Below are positions 17,787 through 26,121 of a stretch of DNA of 64,000 nucleotides, in pieces. Position 1 is the first letter of the stretch, and every line of letters starts with the position of its first letter. A model generated the notes under the pieces. That model had not been told where the DNA came from. It did not search any database and was given only the letters and a program-made list of their open reading frames with translations. Made by a program: the position numbers and the translations under genes. This stretch comes from Acaryochloris sp. CCMEE 5410 (GTDB taxonomy: Bacteria > Cyanobacteriota > Cyanobacteriia > Thermosynechococcales > Thermosynechococcaceae). The DNA lies in NCBI RefSeq assembly GCF_000238775.2, contig NZ_AFEJ02000003.1, positions 310,001 through 374,000 of the forward strand. The letters run 5' to 3'.

Positions 17787-19050
17787 TTACGGGAACCTTT
17801 GCACTGTACAAGATATAGAAAAAGGCTTTGGGATCAGCTAATCGGATACTAAACGCATTCTGCTTTACCCAATCTCCGTGGTGTTTCTCGATATCCGTAA
17901 TAATTTGCTCACACCAGCTTGTCTCAGCCTTACTAAATAGGGAGTTAAGCTCTCGTTGAAAATAGAATGCAGTCCCACCAGCAAAAATAACTTCGTCAAC
18001 AGAGGATGGAATTTCCCGCTGCAATAGGTCTTCCATGGCAGCCCAATACTCAGATCTGGCATCCAATGCTGCCCTTTGAACTTGGTTGAGTGTTTGCTGT
18101 TTCAAGTCCCTGTCTTGGATTGAAATCAACTCCTTTAGTGCCTTTAGACTGACCTTGGACCCAGCCTCATAGATAGTTGCCGCAATATCTTGGTCAGCTT
18201 GTCCCGGCAAGAAGGGTTTTACAGCTTGGACAATTTTTATAAACCCCAAGTCGTTAGTGATCCCCTTGATCAATACCCCCCGATCCATCAGCAAGATAGA
18301 GACATTTCTAAAACCAATCATAATCACACAAACCTGGCGTTGCTTGAGACTGAAGCCTGACTGCCGACCCCGGAAAAACAAGCCAAACCCTTCTGGCTTG
18401 CAGTCTAAACTCTCAAGCTCAAAGCTAAGTTGTTGCCCCCTAAACTTAAAGTCTTGGATGGCCTCAAGCAGTGAGCGTTCAAACAATGCTCGATGCTCGT
18501 ACTCGGACCAGGGCAACAGGAGTCCCAAACGGACTGCTGAACCGTTTGGTAGTTTCTTGCGCTGAGCCAGAATTCCAATAATTGCCAATACTTTATACAA
18601 CGATTGCACAAACTTAGGCTCAGACAATCTAAGGTCTGTGTGAAATGAAAATTGCCGTGCGAGAAATCCAACCGCTCGACAATCATCTTGGTACTCAACC
18701 CATGCTGAATTTTGCGGTTCAGCATGACTGAACTGCCCTAAGCTGGTCAATCGTTGCTTGGAAACTTTGGCGACTTCTGGCTCCATCAATAGGAGTCCTG
18801 GTTTAAACTCACTGAGCGTGTAATAAACTTTGCCCAGTGATGAACCAGGATCGAAGGCGATAGTAATATCTGCCACGATTCTAATCTTTTGTATTTGTAG
18901 TAGTCGAAGGTTTGCTGCCAGCCGCTGAACCAAACGTTGGCCAACAACACTGAAATCATAGTTGAATTTTTTTGAGTTGGCAAATATCAGGATAATTCTA
19001 GGGGAAGGATATTCTATGGACCTTTGAAGTATGAACACAGGTAACTTCAA
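17779..19050 (-). CDS. parM: ParM/StbA-like actin ATPase for plasmid segregation
   Basis: Actin-fold motifs appear in order: phosphate-1 ADITIAFDPGSSLGKVYYTL, phosphate-2 VCVIMIGFRNVSILLMDRG and adenosine motif VDEVIFAGGTAFYF. ParM-type proteins form filaments that push plasmid copies apart, with ParR bound at the centromere. The ~420-residue length suits the plasmid group. The N-terminal ~60 residues before phosphate-1 are unusually long, and one of two repeated DNA blocks lies inside their coding sequence, so the true start may be an internal TTG about 45 codons downstream. First gene of a four-gene operon. Confidence 0.8.
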   Translation of the reverse strand: MKLPVFILQRSIEYPSPRIILIFANSKKFNYDFSVVGQRLVQRLAANLRLLQIQKIRIVADITIAFDPGSSLGKVYYTLSEFKPGLLLMEPEVAKVSKQRLTSLGQFSHAEPQNSAWVEYQDDCRAVGFLARQFSFHTDLRLSEPKFVQSLYKVLAIIGILAQRKKLPNGSAVRLGLLLPWSEYEHRALFERSLLEAIQDFKFRGQQLSFELESLDCKPEGFGLFFRGRQSGFSLKQRQVCVIMIGFRNVSILLMDRGVLIKGITNDLGFIKIVQAVKPFLPGQADQDIAATIYEAGSKVSLKALKELISIQDRDLKQQTLNQVQRAALDARSEYWAAMEDLLQREIPSSVDEVIFAGGTAFYFQRELNSLFSKAETSWCEQIITDIEKHHGDWVKQNAFSIRLADPKAFFYILYSAKVPVNA

Positions 19051-19123
19051 GGAATACTCAAGGTCTGATTAGGCTTATCTTTCCTTTACATTTAGATATT
19101 GGAAATATCAGGATAGAACTAGG
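18983..19123. repeat. Direct repeats at the parM 5' end, candidate centromere/operator
   Basis: AATATCAGGATAATTCTAGG (18983-19002) and AATATCAGGATAGAACTAGG (19104-19123) match at 17 of 20 bases, and each is followed by a similar purine-rich AAGGA...CTAT(A)TG tail. Between them lies GATATT-GGA-AATATC, a small palindrome. Type II systems keep parC and the promoter as repeats directly upstream of parM. Only two clear copies are visible, fewer than in classical parC. Confidence 0.4.
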
Positions 19124-19302
19124 AAAATACAAGGAATCTATATGTTTGTAATGAGGATGAATAAAGGAAAAACCAACGATTTTCAGTGAAGCGGCTATGT
19201 AAGTCACACCTTTTTTTAATCATAATTACATATCTAAAATCATGACCCACACAGTACGCAAATTTATTTTGACCAAAGATCTGGGATACAATCCCCGTTC
19301 TT

Positions 19303-19638
19303 CTAAGACGACTTTTCTTGATTTTGGATATATTGCTTCAATACTTCTGAAGGTGCCCCACCCACTGAGCAGACAAAATAGCTTGGACTCCATAAACTCT
19401 GTTGCTGGGGCTTCTGTAATCCAGCTTGGCCATATCGGCGACTAGAAACTTCCTTGAGTGAATTCACTATTAGAGACACAGATAGCTTAGGCGGATACTC
19501 AATCAATGCATGAACATGATCGGCCTTACCTTTGAACTCTAAAACCTGAAAATTCATTTTTTGAGCGACGGATCTAAAGGCATCCTCAATCACATCTAGT
19601 CCTTTAGCCTCAAAAACCTTCTTCCTGAATTTAGTCAC
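19303..19638 (-). CDS. tnpA: IS200/IS605 TnpA, Y1 HUH transposase (start unclear)
   Basis: The HUH motif is present as DHVHALIEYP and the catalytic Tyr as LKQYIQNQ, with the intervening helix SLKEVSSRRYG typical of IS200 TnpA. These enzymes cut and join single-stranded element ends. The frame stays open upstream to a stop at 19690-19692, and that part reads RHSVSDLKIHLICVTKF, which is the normal family N terminus, yet contains no ATG. Either translation begins at a rare codon near 19680 or the first strand has lost its start; the GTG given here would remove the first beta strand. The C terminus is intact. Confidence 0.8.
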   Translation of the reverse strand: MTKFRKKVFEAKGLDVIEDAFRSVAQKMNFQVLEFKGKADHVHALIEYPPKLSVSLIVNSLKEVSSRRYGQAGLQKPQQQSLWSPSYFVCSVGGAPSEVLKQYIQNQEKSS

Positions 19639-19720
19639 ACAAATCAGATGAATTTTCAGGTCAGAAACACTGTGTCTTTCCGTTCTTAGCTACTAAGTAC
19701 AAATGTACTATAATAGAGTC

Positions 19721-20923
19721 ATGAAGCTACGCTATCGGTATAGAGTCTATCCAACACAAAACCAGCAGACCAAATTGGCTCAGCTATTTGGTTGTTGTCG
19801 CGTTGTTTGGAATGATGCTTTGGCATTAGTGAAGCAATCTCAGGAGTTTCCCAAAAACTCAGACCTTCAAAAGAGTTGCATCACTCAGGCTAAGCGTACT
19901 GAACAGAGGTCATGGCTTAAGGAAGTATCTAACATTCCTCTGCAGCAATCTATTGCCGATTTAGGCGTTGCTATCAAAAACTATTTTGATTCCCAAAAGG
20001 GCAAACGCAAAGGGGCAGCCATAGGTTTCCCTCGGTTTAAGAAAAAAGATAACCGCCAATCTGCCCGATTCCGTAAGGGTGGATTCTCCATCAAAAATGG
20101 CAAGGTCTATTTGACAAAGATCGGCCACTTAAAGACGAAATGGTCAAGACCTCTACCGAGTGAACCTAGCTCCGTCACAATTATCAAAGACCGCAGGAAT
20201 CGCTATTTTCTTAGCTTTGTGGTTGAAGCTGAGGTGCAGAGTTCACCTGCTCCCAATGATGCCGTTGGCGTAGACTTGGGCATCAAAACCTTTGCTGTTT
20301 TGAGTACTGGGGAAAAGATTGATAGCCCCAGCTATCAAAAACTCAACCGTAAAATCAGACGGTTTCAACGACGATTATCTAAACGATTAAAAGGGTCTAA
20401 GCGAAGAGATTTGGCCCGATTGAAAGTGGCTAAGCTCAAAGCAAAACTCAGGGACACTCGCAAAGACTTTTTGCATAAGTTGTCTTCTAGGCTAATTAAC
20501 GAAAACCAAGTGATTGCTCTAGAAGACTTGAACGTCAAAGGGATGATCAAGAATCGTCGCCTGTCTCGTGCGATTAGCGAAGCGGGTTGGTCTGAGTTTC
20601 GGACGATGTGTGAGGCCAAGTCCCAAATGAACAGCCGTGAGGTTCGTGTCATCAGTCGTTGGGAGCCAACTAGCCAGTATTGCTCAGATTGCAGCTATAA
20701 GTGGGGCAAGTTAGATCTATCTGTTAGAGAGATTATCTGCCTTAGTTGCGGAACTCTTCAGGACAGAGATGGCAATGCTGCCACAAACATAAAGAATGTC
20801 GGGGTAGGGCATACCCACGACACTAAATGGACAGGGAGTGGGTGTAAGACCGATGTATCGGCTGTCTGCGATGAGCTGTCCACCCATCTAGTAGATGAAC
20901 AGCTTGTGCTGTTTGCTAGCTAG
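19721..20923 (+). CDS. tnpB: TnpB RNA-guided nuclease
   Basis: The start MKLRYRYRVYPTQNQQ is the standard TnpB opening. The RuvC catalytic residues are in GVDLGIKTFAVLS (Asp), VIALEDLNVKGM (Glu) and DRDGNAATNI (Asp), and a four-Cys zinc finger (CSDC and CLSCG) lies between the last two. At 400 residues it is full length and should be active. TnpB uses a right-end omega-RNA to cut DNA next to the left-end target motif and so favours element retention. TATAAT at 19709-19714 lies only six bases before the ATG, so the mRNA could be leaderless. It is divergent from tnpA. Confidence 0.93.
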   Translation: MKLRYRYRVYPTQNQQTKLAQLFGCCRVVWNDALALVKQSQEFPKNSDLQKSCITQAKRTEQRSWLKEVSNIPLQQSIADLGVAIKNYFDSQKGKRKGAAIGFPRFKKKDNRQSARFRKGGFSIKNGKVYLTKIGHLKTKWSRPLPSEPSSVTIIKDRRNRYFLSFVVEAEVQSSPAPNDAVGVDLGIKTFAVLSTGEKIDSPSYQKLNRKIRRFQRRLSKRLKGSKRRDLARLKVAKLKAKLRDTRKDFLHKLSSRLINENQVIALEDLNVKGMIKNRRLSRAISEAGWSEFRTMCEAKSQMNSREVRVISRWEPTSQYCSDCSYKWGKLDLSVREIICLSCGTLQDRDGNAATNIKNVGVGHTHDTKWTGSGCKTDVSAVCDELSTHLVDEQLVLFAS

Positions 20924-20959
20924 AGAATCCTCGTGCCTTTAGGCCGGGGAGGATGTCAA
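20800..20959 (+). ncRNA. TnpB omega RNA (right-end RNA), approximate
   Basis: In this family the guide RNA scaffold overlaps the 3' end of tnpB and ends at the element's right end. The hairpin with arms TCCTC and GAGGA right after the stop and the terminal TCAA fit. The guide would be the flanking sequence beginning AATGCGCTAAACTAAAG. The 5' boundary is a guess. Confidence 0.5.
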
Positions 20960-21024
20960 AATGCGCTAAACTAAAGACCAGCTTTTTGATTGAATCTGCT
21001 TGCCACACTTTGCGATCGCGCTTT

Positions 21025-21041
21025 CGTTTCCGATTGGAACG
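21025..21041 (+). other. Hairpin upstream of the relaxase, weak oriT candidate
   Basis: CGTTTCC-GATT-GGAACG forms a small bulged hairpin 57 bases before the relaxase start, followed by an AT-rich GTGTAATTTTTTTGC. MOBF origins have an inverted repeat next to the nick site and often lie beside the relaxase gene. Nothing here matches a known nick sequence, so position is the main support. Confidence 0.25.
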
Positions 21042-21097
21042 AGTGTAATTTTTTTGCAGAGGGCAAATAAGATTAGCTGGATAAATACCATTCGTCG

Positions 21098-23095
21098 ATG
21101 CTATCCGCTGTTAATGTCAGCCCTGAACTGGCTGCAAGTTACTACTACGCCGAAGATATATCCCCTCGTCAAAATCGATGGGTGGGCCTGGGCGCTGTCA
21201 AGTTGGGATTGAAAGGAGAAGTTCTTGAAAACGACTTTCGCAAAATAGCGTATGGTAAGTTCCCCAATGGCATCCGCTTTCGTCAGTACACCCCTCCGAA
21301 GGGATGCATGAGTCGAGCCTTTGTAGATGGCACCCTATCTGCACCTAAAAGCGTTAGTTTTTTAGCCTTGTTGGATAAACGCGCTGACGTACAGTTGGCG
21401 GTCAATAATGCCGTTGATACTACGCTTGGAGTACTTGAGCGTAATTACAGCCAATGCCGAATCATGACAAACGGCATTAGTCGAACTGTTACCACAGGTA
21501 ATCTCATCATTGCAGTGTTTGAGCACCATACCAGCCGTGCCCTAGACCCCGAGTATCACCACCACTGCCTAATTGCTAACACCACACAGGCTCCGAATGG
21601 TCGGTACTATTCCCTCAAAAATGATGCTTTCTGCAAGCACCACCGGAAACTATTGGGGACCATTTACCAAAATGAGCTGGCCTGGAATCTGAGAAATTTG
21701 GGGTTCTCCATCAAGCCGCATGGCAATGGCACCTTTGATGTGATTGGATACACGCGATCGCAGATTCTCCACTTTTCTCAGCGAAGAGTGCAAATTTTGG
21801 AAACTGCACAAGGCCCTAGCTGGAAACAGAGGCATGTAGGCAACCTCAGAACTCGAACAGGAAAGCAAATCATACCTGAAGAAGATCTTAATCAGGAATG
21901 GGAGCAAAGGGCTGCTCTCATTGAGTTACCTCGGCTCGTTCCCCAGCCACATAGGTTAGCCCAAGTTTCAGATCTGAATCTAGAGTTACCCAACCAAGAG
22001 GAAGTAACCCAAGAGCAATTAATCCAAGACACTATTAATCAGCATTTTGGGGAATTTTCCTACTTCACCATCGAGGCCCACGTCAATCAAATTCTTCAAC
22101 AATCAGGAGAGAACATCAATGCCTACGGAAGCCCAAGAGCTGACTCTTCAAGATATTCACGAACTACTCAACCAGCGGTTAGACCAGTTCGAGCAGAATC
22201 AAACTCTCTTTCAGCAGAGCTTAGAACAATTGCTGATCGACTTTCTCAAGCAATTAACCGAAAAGCTGGAGTCAGAAGGGTCCAACGAGCTACAAGAGCT
22301 ATTAGAACAATTACAGAAAACCTTAGAAACCGTATCGGGACAACTTACAGATCAGGCCAGTACCGAAACGCAGCTTATCAGCTCCATGGCCAACTTAACC
22401 GAACAACTGTCCACCTTCAATCCTGGAAATTAGCTCGGGTAATAAGCAAGAGGAAAGTCCATCGTGCTGTGATTGCACATGTTGAACTTGGCAAGCTCAA
22501 AACCTTGAATCAGATGCTTCAGCTTCAATCTGGCCAAGTTGCCAAGGGTTTGTCACAACTGGAGCAATCTCTTTACAGAACAAGCCTGAAACTCTACGCA
22601 GTGCGGATTTCTAAGGCCGTCATCAAAGTGTCCCACCAAAGACAAATTCGGGAGGTGAAACTACCGGAACAACTCAATCAGAAACTTTATCAAAGGATTA
22701 TCCAGAAACGGCCTTATCGAAAGATGCAACTTGCGATCGCAAAGTGCAGCAAGCAGCTCTCTCATCAACAGGGATTAGAAGCAGCGAAGTCAATTCGTAC
22801 TATGTTCCTGGAGGTCGGTGTTGGTCAACAAGTTAGAGGGGGACACACCCTTAACGCGCAATCCCATATCTACAAACTTCAGGGGCAGCAGATCACTGTT
22901 GAAGCTAACGATGGGCGTGGACAAATCCTGTCAATACGTGGAGAGACAGTAGAAAGCAACCATTTAACGACTAAGGATCTAAAGGTTTTCCAAAAGCTGA
23001 AGCAAAAAGTGGAGAAATCCCTATCTCGCAAACGCGGGGAGCAACAGCCTCCATCGCCAAAATCCACTCGTCAAATTAACCCTATCAAACTTTAA
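21098..23095 (+). CDS. MOBF-type conjugative relaxase (TrwC-like, no helicase)
   Basis: The N terminus has the catalytic tyrosines in ELAASYYYAED (Y15-17) and the metal-binding HUH region TSRALDPEYHHHCLIANTTQ, as in TrwC/TraI. The relaxase cuts one strand at oriT, stays bound to its 5' end and is pumped into the recipient. At 665 residues it lacks the C-terminal helicase of TrwC; after ~residue 320 it is Gln/Arg-rich. The last ~90 residues form a module also seen at the C termini of the 331-aa protein just downstream and a 394-aa protein in the mating operon. Another gene is encoded inside it in a different frame. A plasmid helicase must be supplied by another protein. Confidence 0.88.
   Translation: MLSAVNVSPELAASYYYAEDISPRQNRWVGLGAVKLGLKGEVLENDFRKIAYGKFPNGIRFRQYTPPKGCMSRAFVDGTLSAPKSVSFLALLDKRADVQLAVNNAVDTTLGVLERNYSQCRIMTNGISRTVTTGNLIIAVFEHHTSRALDPEYHHHCLIANTTQAPNGRYYSLKNDAFCKHHRKLLGTIYQNELAWNLRNLGFSIKPHGNGTFDVIGYTRSQILHFSQRRVQILETAQGPSWKQRHVGNLRTRTGKQIIPEEDLNQEWEQRAALIELPRLVPQPHRLAQVSDLNLELPNQEEVTQEQLIQDTINQHFGEFSYFTIEAHVNQILQQSGENINAYGSPRADSSRYSRTTQPAVRPVRAESNSLSAELRTIADRLSQAINRKAGVRRVQRATRAIRTITENLRNRIGTTYRSGQYRNAAYQLHGQLNRTTVHLQSWKLARVISKRKVHRAVIAHVELGKLKTLNQMLQLQSGQVAKGLSQLEQSLYRTSLKLYAVRISKAVIKVSHQRQIREVKLPEQLNQKLYQRIIQKRPYRKMQLAIAKCSKQLSHQQGLEAAKSIRTMFLEVGVGQQVRGGHTLNAQSHIYKLQGQQITVEANDGRGQILSIRGETVESNHLTTKDLKVFQKLKQKVEKSLSRKRGEQQPPSPKSTRQINPIKL
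22119..22433 (+). CDS. Overprinted coiled-coil protein inside the relaxase gene
   Basis: A 104-residue protein encoded in another frame within the relaxase gene. A consensus Shine-Dalgarno (CAGGAGAG) stands at proper spacing before MPTEAQELTLQDIHELL. The sequence is a clean Leu/Gln/Glu heptad-type coiled coil (NQRLDQFEQNQTLFQQSLEQ and so on), unlike the Arg/Ser-rich low-complexity text of the relaxase frame here. Mobilisation plasmids such as RSF1010 also nest accessory genes (mobB in mobA), so a relaxosome accessory role is plausible. No homologue is claimed. Confidence 0.6.
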   Translation: MPTEAQELTLQDIHELLNQRLDQFEQNQTLFQQSLEQLLIDFLKQLTEKLESEGSNELQELLEQLQKTLETVSGQLTDQASTETQLISSMANLTEQLSTFNPGN

Positions 23096-23110
23096 AATCT
23101 GGAGGAACTT

Positions 23111-23572
23111 ATGCCTACAGTCACCAACATGAATATTCAACTCGACCCCGATCTTGCCCAATGGACCCGCGACTATGTGACCTTAAAACCTATCCAACAC
23201 TCATCAGAGGACTTGCAGGCACTGCTTAAACCATTAGGGCTGCTAGAGACTACCAGTTCTAGTGCTGACGATATATTGGCATCAATTGGCATTGCCATGA
23301 TCTGCAACTATGCAGAGACAGATGGGGGACCAGGCCCGGTAGCGATTAGCCCCACGACCAGTCCAGAAACTGCAAAGCAGCTCCTAGAGACATACCAGCA
23401 ACCCTCCTATCAGCAGCTTCGCCAGTCGATGGGAGTAACCCATCACTGGATTGTGTTACTGGGTCCAGACTTACTTCATGATTCCAACGAAATGCTGGAG
23501 GAAACGTGTGATTGGAGAGTAAACAACGACCCACATCCAGAATGCTCGATCATTAGCTTGGTTTATGACTAA
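23111..23572 (+). CDS. Hypothetical protein, relaxase operon
   Basis: A 153-residue soluble acidic protein with a good Shine-Dalgarno (TGGAGGAAC). It starts 15 bases after the relaxase stop and its own stop overlaps the next start (TAATG), so the three genes form one translationally coupled unit. There is no membrane segment or known motif; a central Gly-rich loop (ETDGGPGPVAISPT) and two Trp are the only marks. An accessory role in DNA transfer is inferred from location. Confidence 0.65.
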   Translation: MPTVTNMNIQLDPDLAQWTRDYVTLKPIQHSSEDLQALLKPLGLLETTSSSADDILASIGIAMICNYAETDGGPGPVAISPTTSPETAKQLLETYQQPSYQQLRQSMGVTHHWIVLLGPDLLHDSNEMLEETCDWRVNNDPHPECSIISLVYD

Positions 23573-24567
23573 TGGCCGATCATCAGAAAGTTGGCCAGGG
23601 AACGAAGGCGGAGAACTGGATCAAGGGAGTTGCAAAGGACTATCAAATTCAAGGTAGTATTGCCGCTTCGGTTGAAGATGTTATCAAACTATTTGGGAAA
23701 TACCACGACCACAAACTGAAGGAGGCAACCTTCAACTTTTCTCAGCGAAAAGAGTTAAAGCCCTACCCCGATGCACTCAATTTTATCGATCAAACCTTAC
23801 ACGGAATTAAAGGACAAAAGACAGCTCTCTCCCGAGATCCACAGTTTAAGCAGACTTTGAAGGATGTGTTACTCGATCAGTGTCTAGCGACTGATTTACT
23901 CGTTAAGGTCAAAGACCTCAAAGGACAAGAGCAGACCATTGCGATCGACGTGACGGTTAACCCGAATTCTCTCCCAAGTAAGCTAAACGTCATCCAAGGC
24001 AAACATAAGAACTCTAATCCCGGTAAAAAATTTAATACCAACCGAAATATGCCTTTGATGCGTGAACGGCTGGGAATTGATAAGCATATGGTTCTATGCC
24101 TTGACAGTAAGCAGTACCCACCCAAGGCTTCAGTGTTAGAGGCTATCTATGCATTTGCTAATGAAGCCAAGAAAACGACGGTTACTGATTTGTCGGATCA
24201 GGAGACGTTGAAGCAATTTAAGCCCCCAGAGCCCACGAAAGACGAGAAGACAGCTCTGATAATTGCTGATGCAGCTAGAGGGTTACTAACTGGCTTGAAA
24301 CTGGGAGTACAAAAAGGGAACGCTTTGGAATTTAAGAGTAAATCTTTCACCTTTCAACAACAGGGCAATACTGTCTCGCTTTCAGCTCCCAACAGAGGTG
24401 AAATATTGAGAGTCAAAGACAATATCATTCAGGTGAATAAATTAAATAAAGAGGATATCCAGCGAGGCATGGATATTGTCCAACGAGTAAATAGTAAGTT
24501 GCAAAGACCGATTCCTGGTCAGAACAAACCACAACAACGGCTACCATCAAAAAGACTTAAATTATGA
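23572..24567 (+). CDS. Hypothetical protein with relaxase-like C-terminal module
   Basis: A 331-residue protein. The N-terminal ~210 residues include LATDLLVKVKDLKGQ and then TIAIDVTVNP, a strand-turn-strand with Asp residues that faintly recalls a PD-(D/E)XK nuclease core, but the match is too weak to name. The last ~90 residues share a pattern with the relaxase C terminus: an AA-containing helix, then a Phe/Tyr strand, QxxxTVSL, RGEILRV, then LNKEDI and a basic tail. A diverged copy of its last 39 residues (26 identical, no gaps) recurs after the IscB element. It is coupled to the previous gene by TAATG. If the shared module is a secretion signal, this protein may be transferred with the DNA. 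Confidence 0.6.
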   Translation: MADHQKVGQGTKAENWIKGVAKDYQIQGSIAASVEDVIKLFGKYHDHKLKEATFNFSQRKELKPYPDALNFIDQTLHGIKGQKTALSRDPQFKQTLKDVLLDQCLATDLLVKVKDLKGQEQTIAIDVTVNPNSLPSKLNVIQGKHKNSNPGKKFNTNRNMPLMRERLGIDKHMVLCLDSKQYPPKASVLEAIYAFANEAKKTTVTDLSDQETLKQFKPPEPTKDEKTALIIADAARGLLTGLKLGVQKGNALEFKSKSFTFQQQGNTVSLSAPNRGEILRVKDNIIQVNKLNKEDIQRGMDIVQRVNSKLQRPIPGQNKPQQRLPSKRLKL

Positions 24568-24609
24568 TGGTGGCATTCTTAACTACTGGCAACAGGGTCA
24601 GCAACCTCT

Positions 24610-24843
24610 ATGAGCTAGCGACCCCTCTCTAACGGAAGAGGCTTGCAAATTCTATAGCTGACCATGGCTAAGTCTTAACTGACTACGTTTTTAAGGCCAA
24701 CTCACCCATAAATGCTTGCCAGTTTGTGGCTCTGAGGTTGGAGATTAAACAGAAGTATGAGGATTAATTCAGTGTCTCCAGCACGACAAACCTTAAAAAC
24801 ATTGCCGAGGCAAACATCACACGAAAGTAGAAGGGACGCAACA
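24610..24843 (+). ncRNA. Omega RNA of the IscB element
   Basis: The stretch between the previous gene and iscB starts ATGAGCTAGCGACCCCTC, then a stem closing at GAGGCTTG, the same order as upstream of isrB; GGATT..TTCAGTG and an AGGGAC block near the 3' end also recur. The guide should be the flanking ~16 bases just upstream (about 24594-24609). The RNA would end at or near the iscB start. Boundaries are inferred. Confidence 0.65.
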
Positions 24844-26121
24844 ATGTCCAACTATGTTTTTGTTATTGATACCAACCATAGACAACTCAATCCTTGTACG
24901 CCAGGGGTGGCACGTTCACTTTTGAATGCAACGAAGGCGGCAGTCTATCGACGGTATCCATTCACTATTATTCTCAAGAAGGAAGTTACGGGACCAGTTG
25001 AACCTTGCCAACTCAAGATTGACCCAGGTTCTAGAGCAACAGGGTTAGCGATTCTCCAAGGCAATAGAGTTCTCTGGGGTGCGGAACTAACTCATAGAGG
25101 CCAATCTATCAAGAACAGTCTGGATTCTCGCCGCTCACTCCGCAGAGGACGACGAGGACGAAAAACCCGATATCGTCAGCCCAGATTTCTCAATCGAACT
25201 CGACCAAAAGGCTGGCTAGCTCCCTCCTTAATGCACCGGGTATTGACCACCATGACTTGGGTAAATCGGCTTATCAAGCTTTGCCCAATCCAATCCATCA
25301 CCCAAGAACTGGTAAGGTTTGATACCCAAGTAATACAAAATCCTGAGATATCAGGTACTCAGTACCAGCAAGGCACTCTTTATCAATACGAGACACGAGA
25401 ATATCTCCTCGAAAAATGGGGACGGCAATGTGCCTACTGCGGTCAAGAAGACACTCCTTTAGAAGTAGAGCATATTGTTTCCCGCTCTAAAGGTGGGAGT
25501 AACCGCGTCTCTAATCTCACAATTGCCTGTGTGTCCTGCAATCAAAAGAAGTCTAATCGTTCTATCGAAGACTTTCTATCGGGCAAACCTGATCTGCTTA
25601 AGCGTATCAAGGCCCAAGCGAAAGCACCTCTTAAGGATGCCGCAGCCGTCAACGCGACACGCTGGAAACTGTTCAAAGCGCTGAAAGAGATGGGCCTTCC
25701 TGTTTCAGTTGGGACGGGTGGTCAGACCAAATTCAACCGCAAGCAACAGGGCTTACCCAAGGCGCATTGGATTGATGCAGCGGCAACGGGGAAAGACATC
25801 CCCGAGCTTGAGTTCTGCACCTGTCAGCCGTTGTTGATTCAATGTTCTGGTCATGGCACACGTCAAATGTGTGGCACAGACAAATACGGATTCCCAATCC
25901 GTCATCGGTCGAAGAAGAAGATTCACTACGGCTTCCAGACTGGTGATATCGTCAAGGCTTTTGTCACGCAAGGTAAAAAGATTGGCTCTTATATGGGGCG
26001 TGTTTTATGCCGGAAGTCTGGCAACTTCGATATCTCGACAAAAGATGGACGAGTAGCAGGAATCAATCACAAGCATTGCACGCATATTCATAAAAAGGAT
26101 GGTTACAACTATGCTTTCTAG
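24844..26121 (+). CDS. iscB: IscB RNA-guided endonuclease (RuvC + HNH)
   Basis: The start MSNYVFVIDTNHRQLNPC is the standard IscB opening and has AAGGGA eight bases before it; an upstream ATG would add 29 residues that belong to the RNA gene. RuvC-I is in LKIDPGSRATGLAIL, the bridge helix is RRSLRRGRRGRKTR, and RuvC-II is in ITQELVRFD. The HNH domain is CAYCGQEDTPLEVEHIVSRS with the CVSCNQKKSN second zinc half, and RuvC-III is in KAHWIDAAATG. The C terminus (GTDKYGFPIRHRSKKKIHYG onwards) is the target-motif-reading domain. All catalytic residues are present, so it should cut double-stranded DNA guided by its omega-RNA. IscB is the likely ancestor group of Cas9. Confidence 0.93.
   Translation: MSNYVFVIDTNHRQLNPCTPGVARSLLNATKAAVYRRYPFTIILKKEVTGPVEPCQLKIDPGSRATGLAILQGNRVLWGAELTHRGQSIKNSLDSRRSLRRGRRGRKTRYRQPRFLNRTRPKGWLAPSLMHRVLTTMTWVNRLIKLCPIQSITQELVRFDTQVIQNPEISGTQYQQGTLYQYETREYLLEKWGRQCAYCGQEDTPLEVEHIVSRSKGGSNRVSNLTIACVSCNQKKSNRSIEDFLSGKPDLLKRIKAQAKAPLKDAAAVNATRWKLFKALKEMGLPVSVGTGGQTKFNRKQQGLPKAHWIDAAATGKDIPELEFCTCQPLLIQCSGHGTRQMCGTDKYGFPIRHRSKKKIHYGFQTGDIVKAFVTQGKKIGSYMGRVLCRKSGNFDISTKDGRVAGINHKHCTHIHKKDGYNYAF

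Larger units (their letters stand above)
19269..20959. mobile_element. IS200/IS605-family element with divergent tnpA and tnpB
   Basis: The element holds a Y1 transposase gene and a tnpB gene, divergently transcribed from a short shared region. The left side shows TTGAC (19269-19273) and a GGGAT-ACA-ATCCC hairpin. The right side shows a hairpin with TCCTC (20928-20932) and GAGGA (20949-20953), followed by TCAA at 20956-20959. Such hairpins and short tetra/pentanucleotides are the usual cleavage sites of this superfamily. It sits between the parM promoter and the relaxase gene. Exact ends are inferred from motif form. Confidence 0.7.

Noticed and set aside
22047-22118. Upstream extension of the overprinted gene
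   Set aside because: The Shine-Dalgarno and the start of coiled-coil sequence both point to the ATG at 22119; the upstream part has no protein character.
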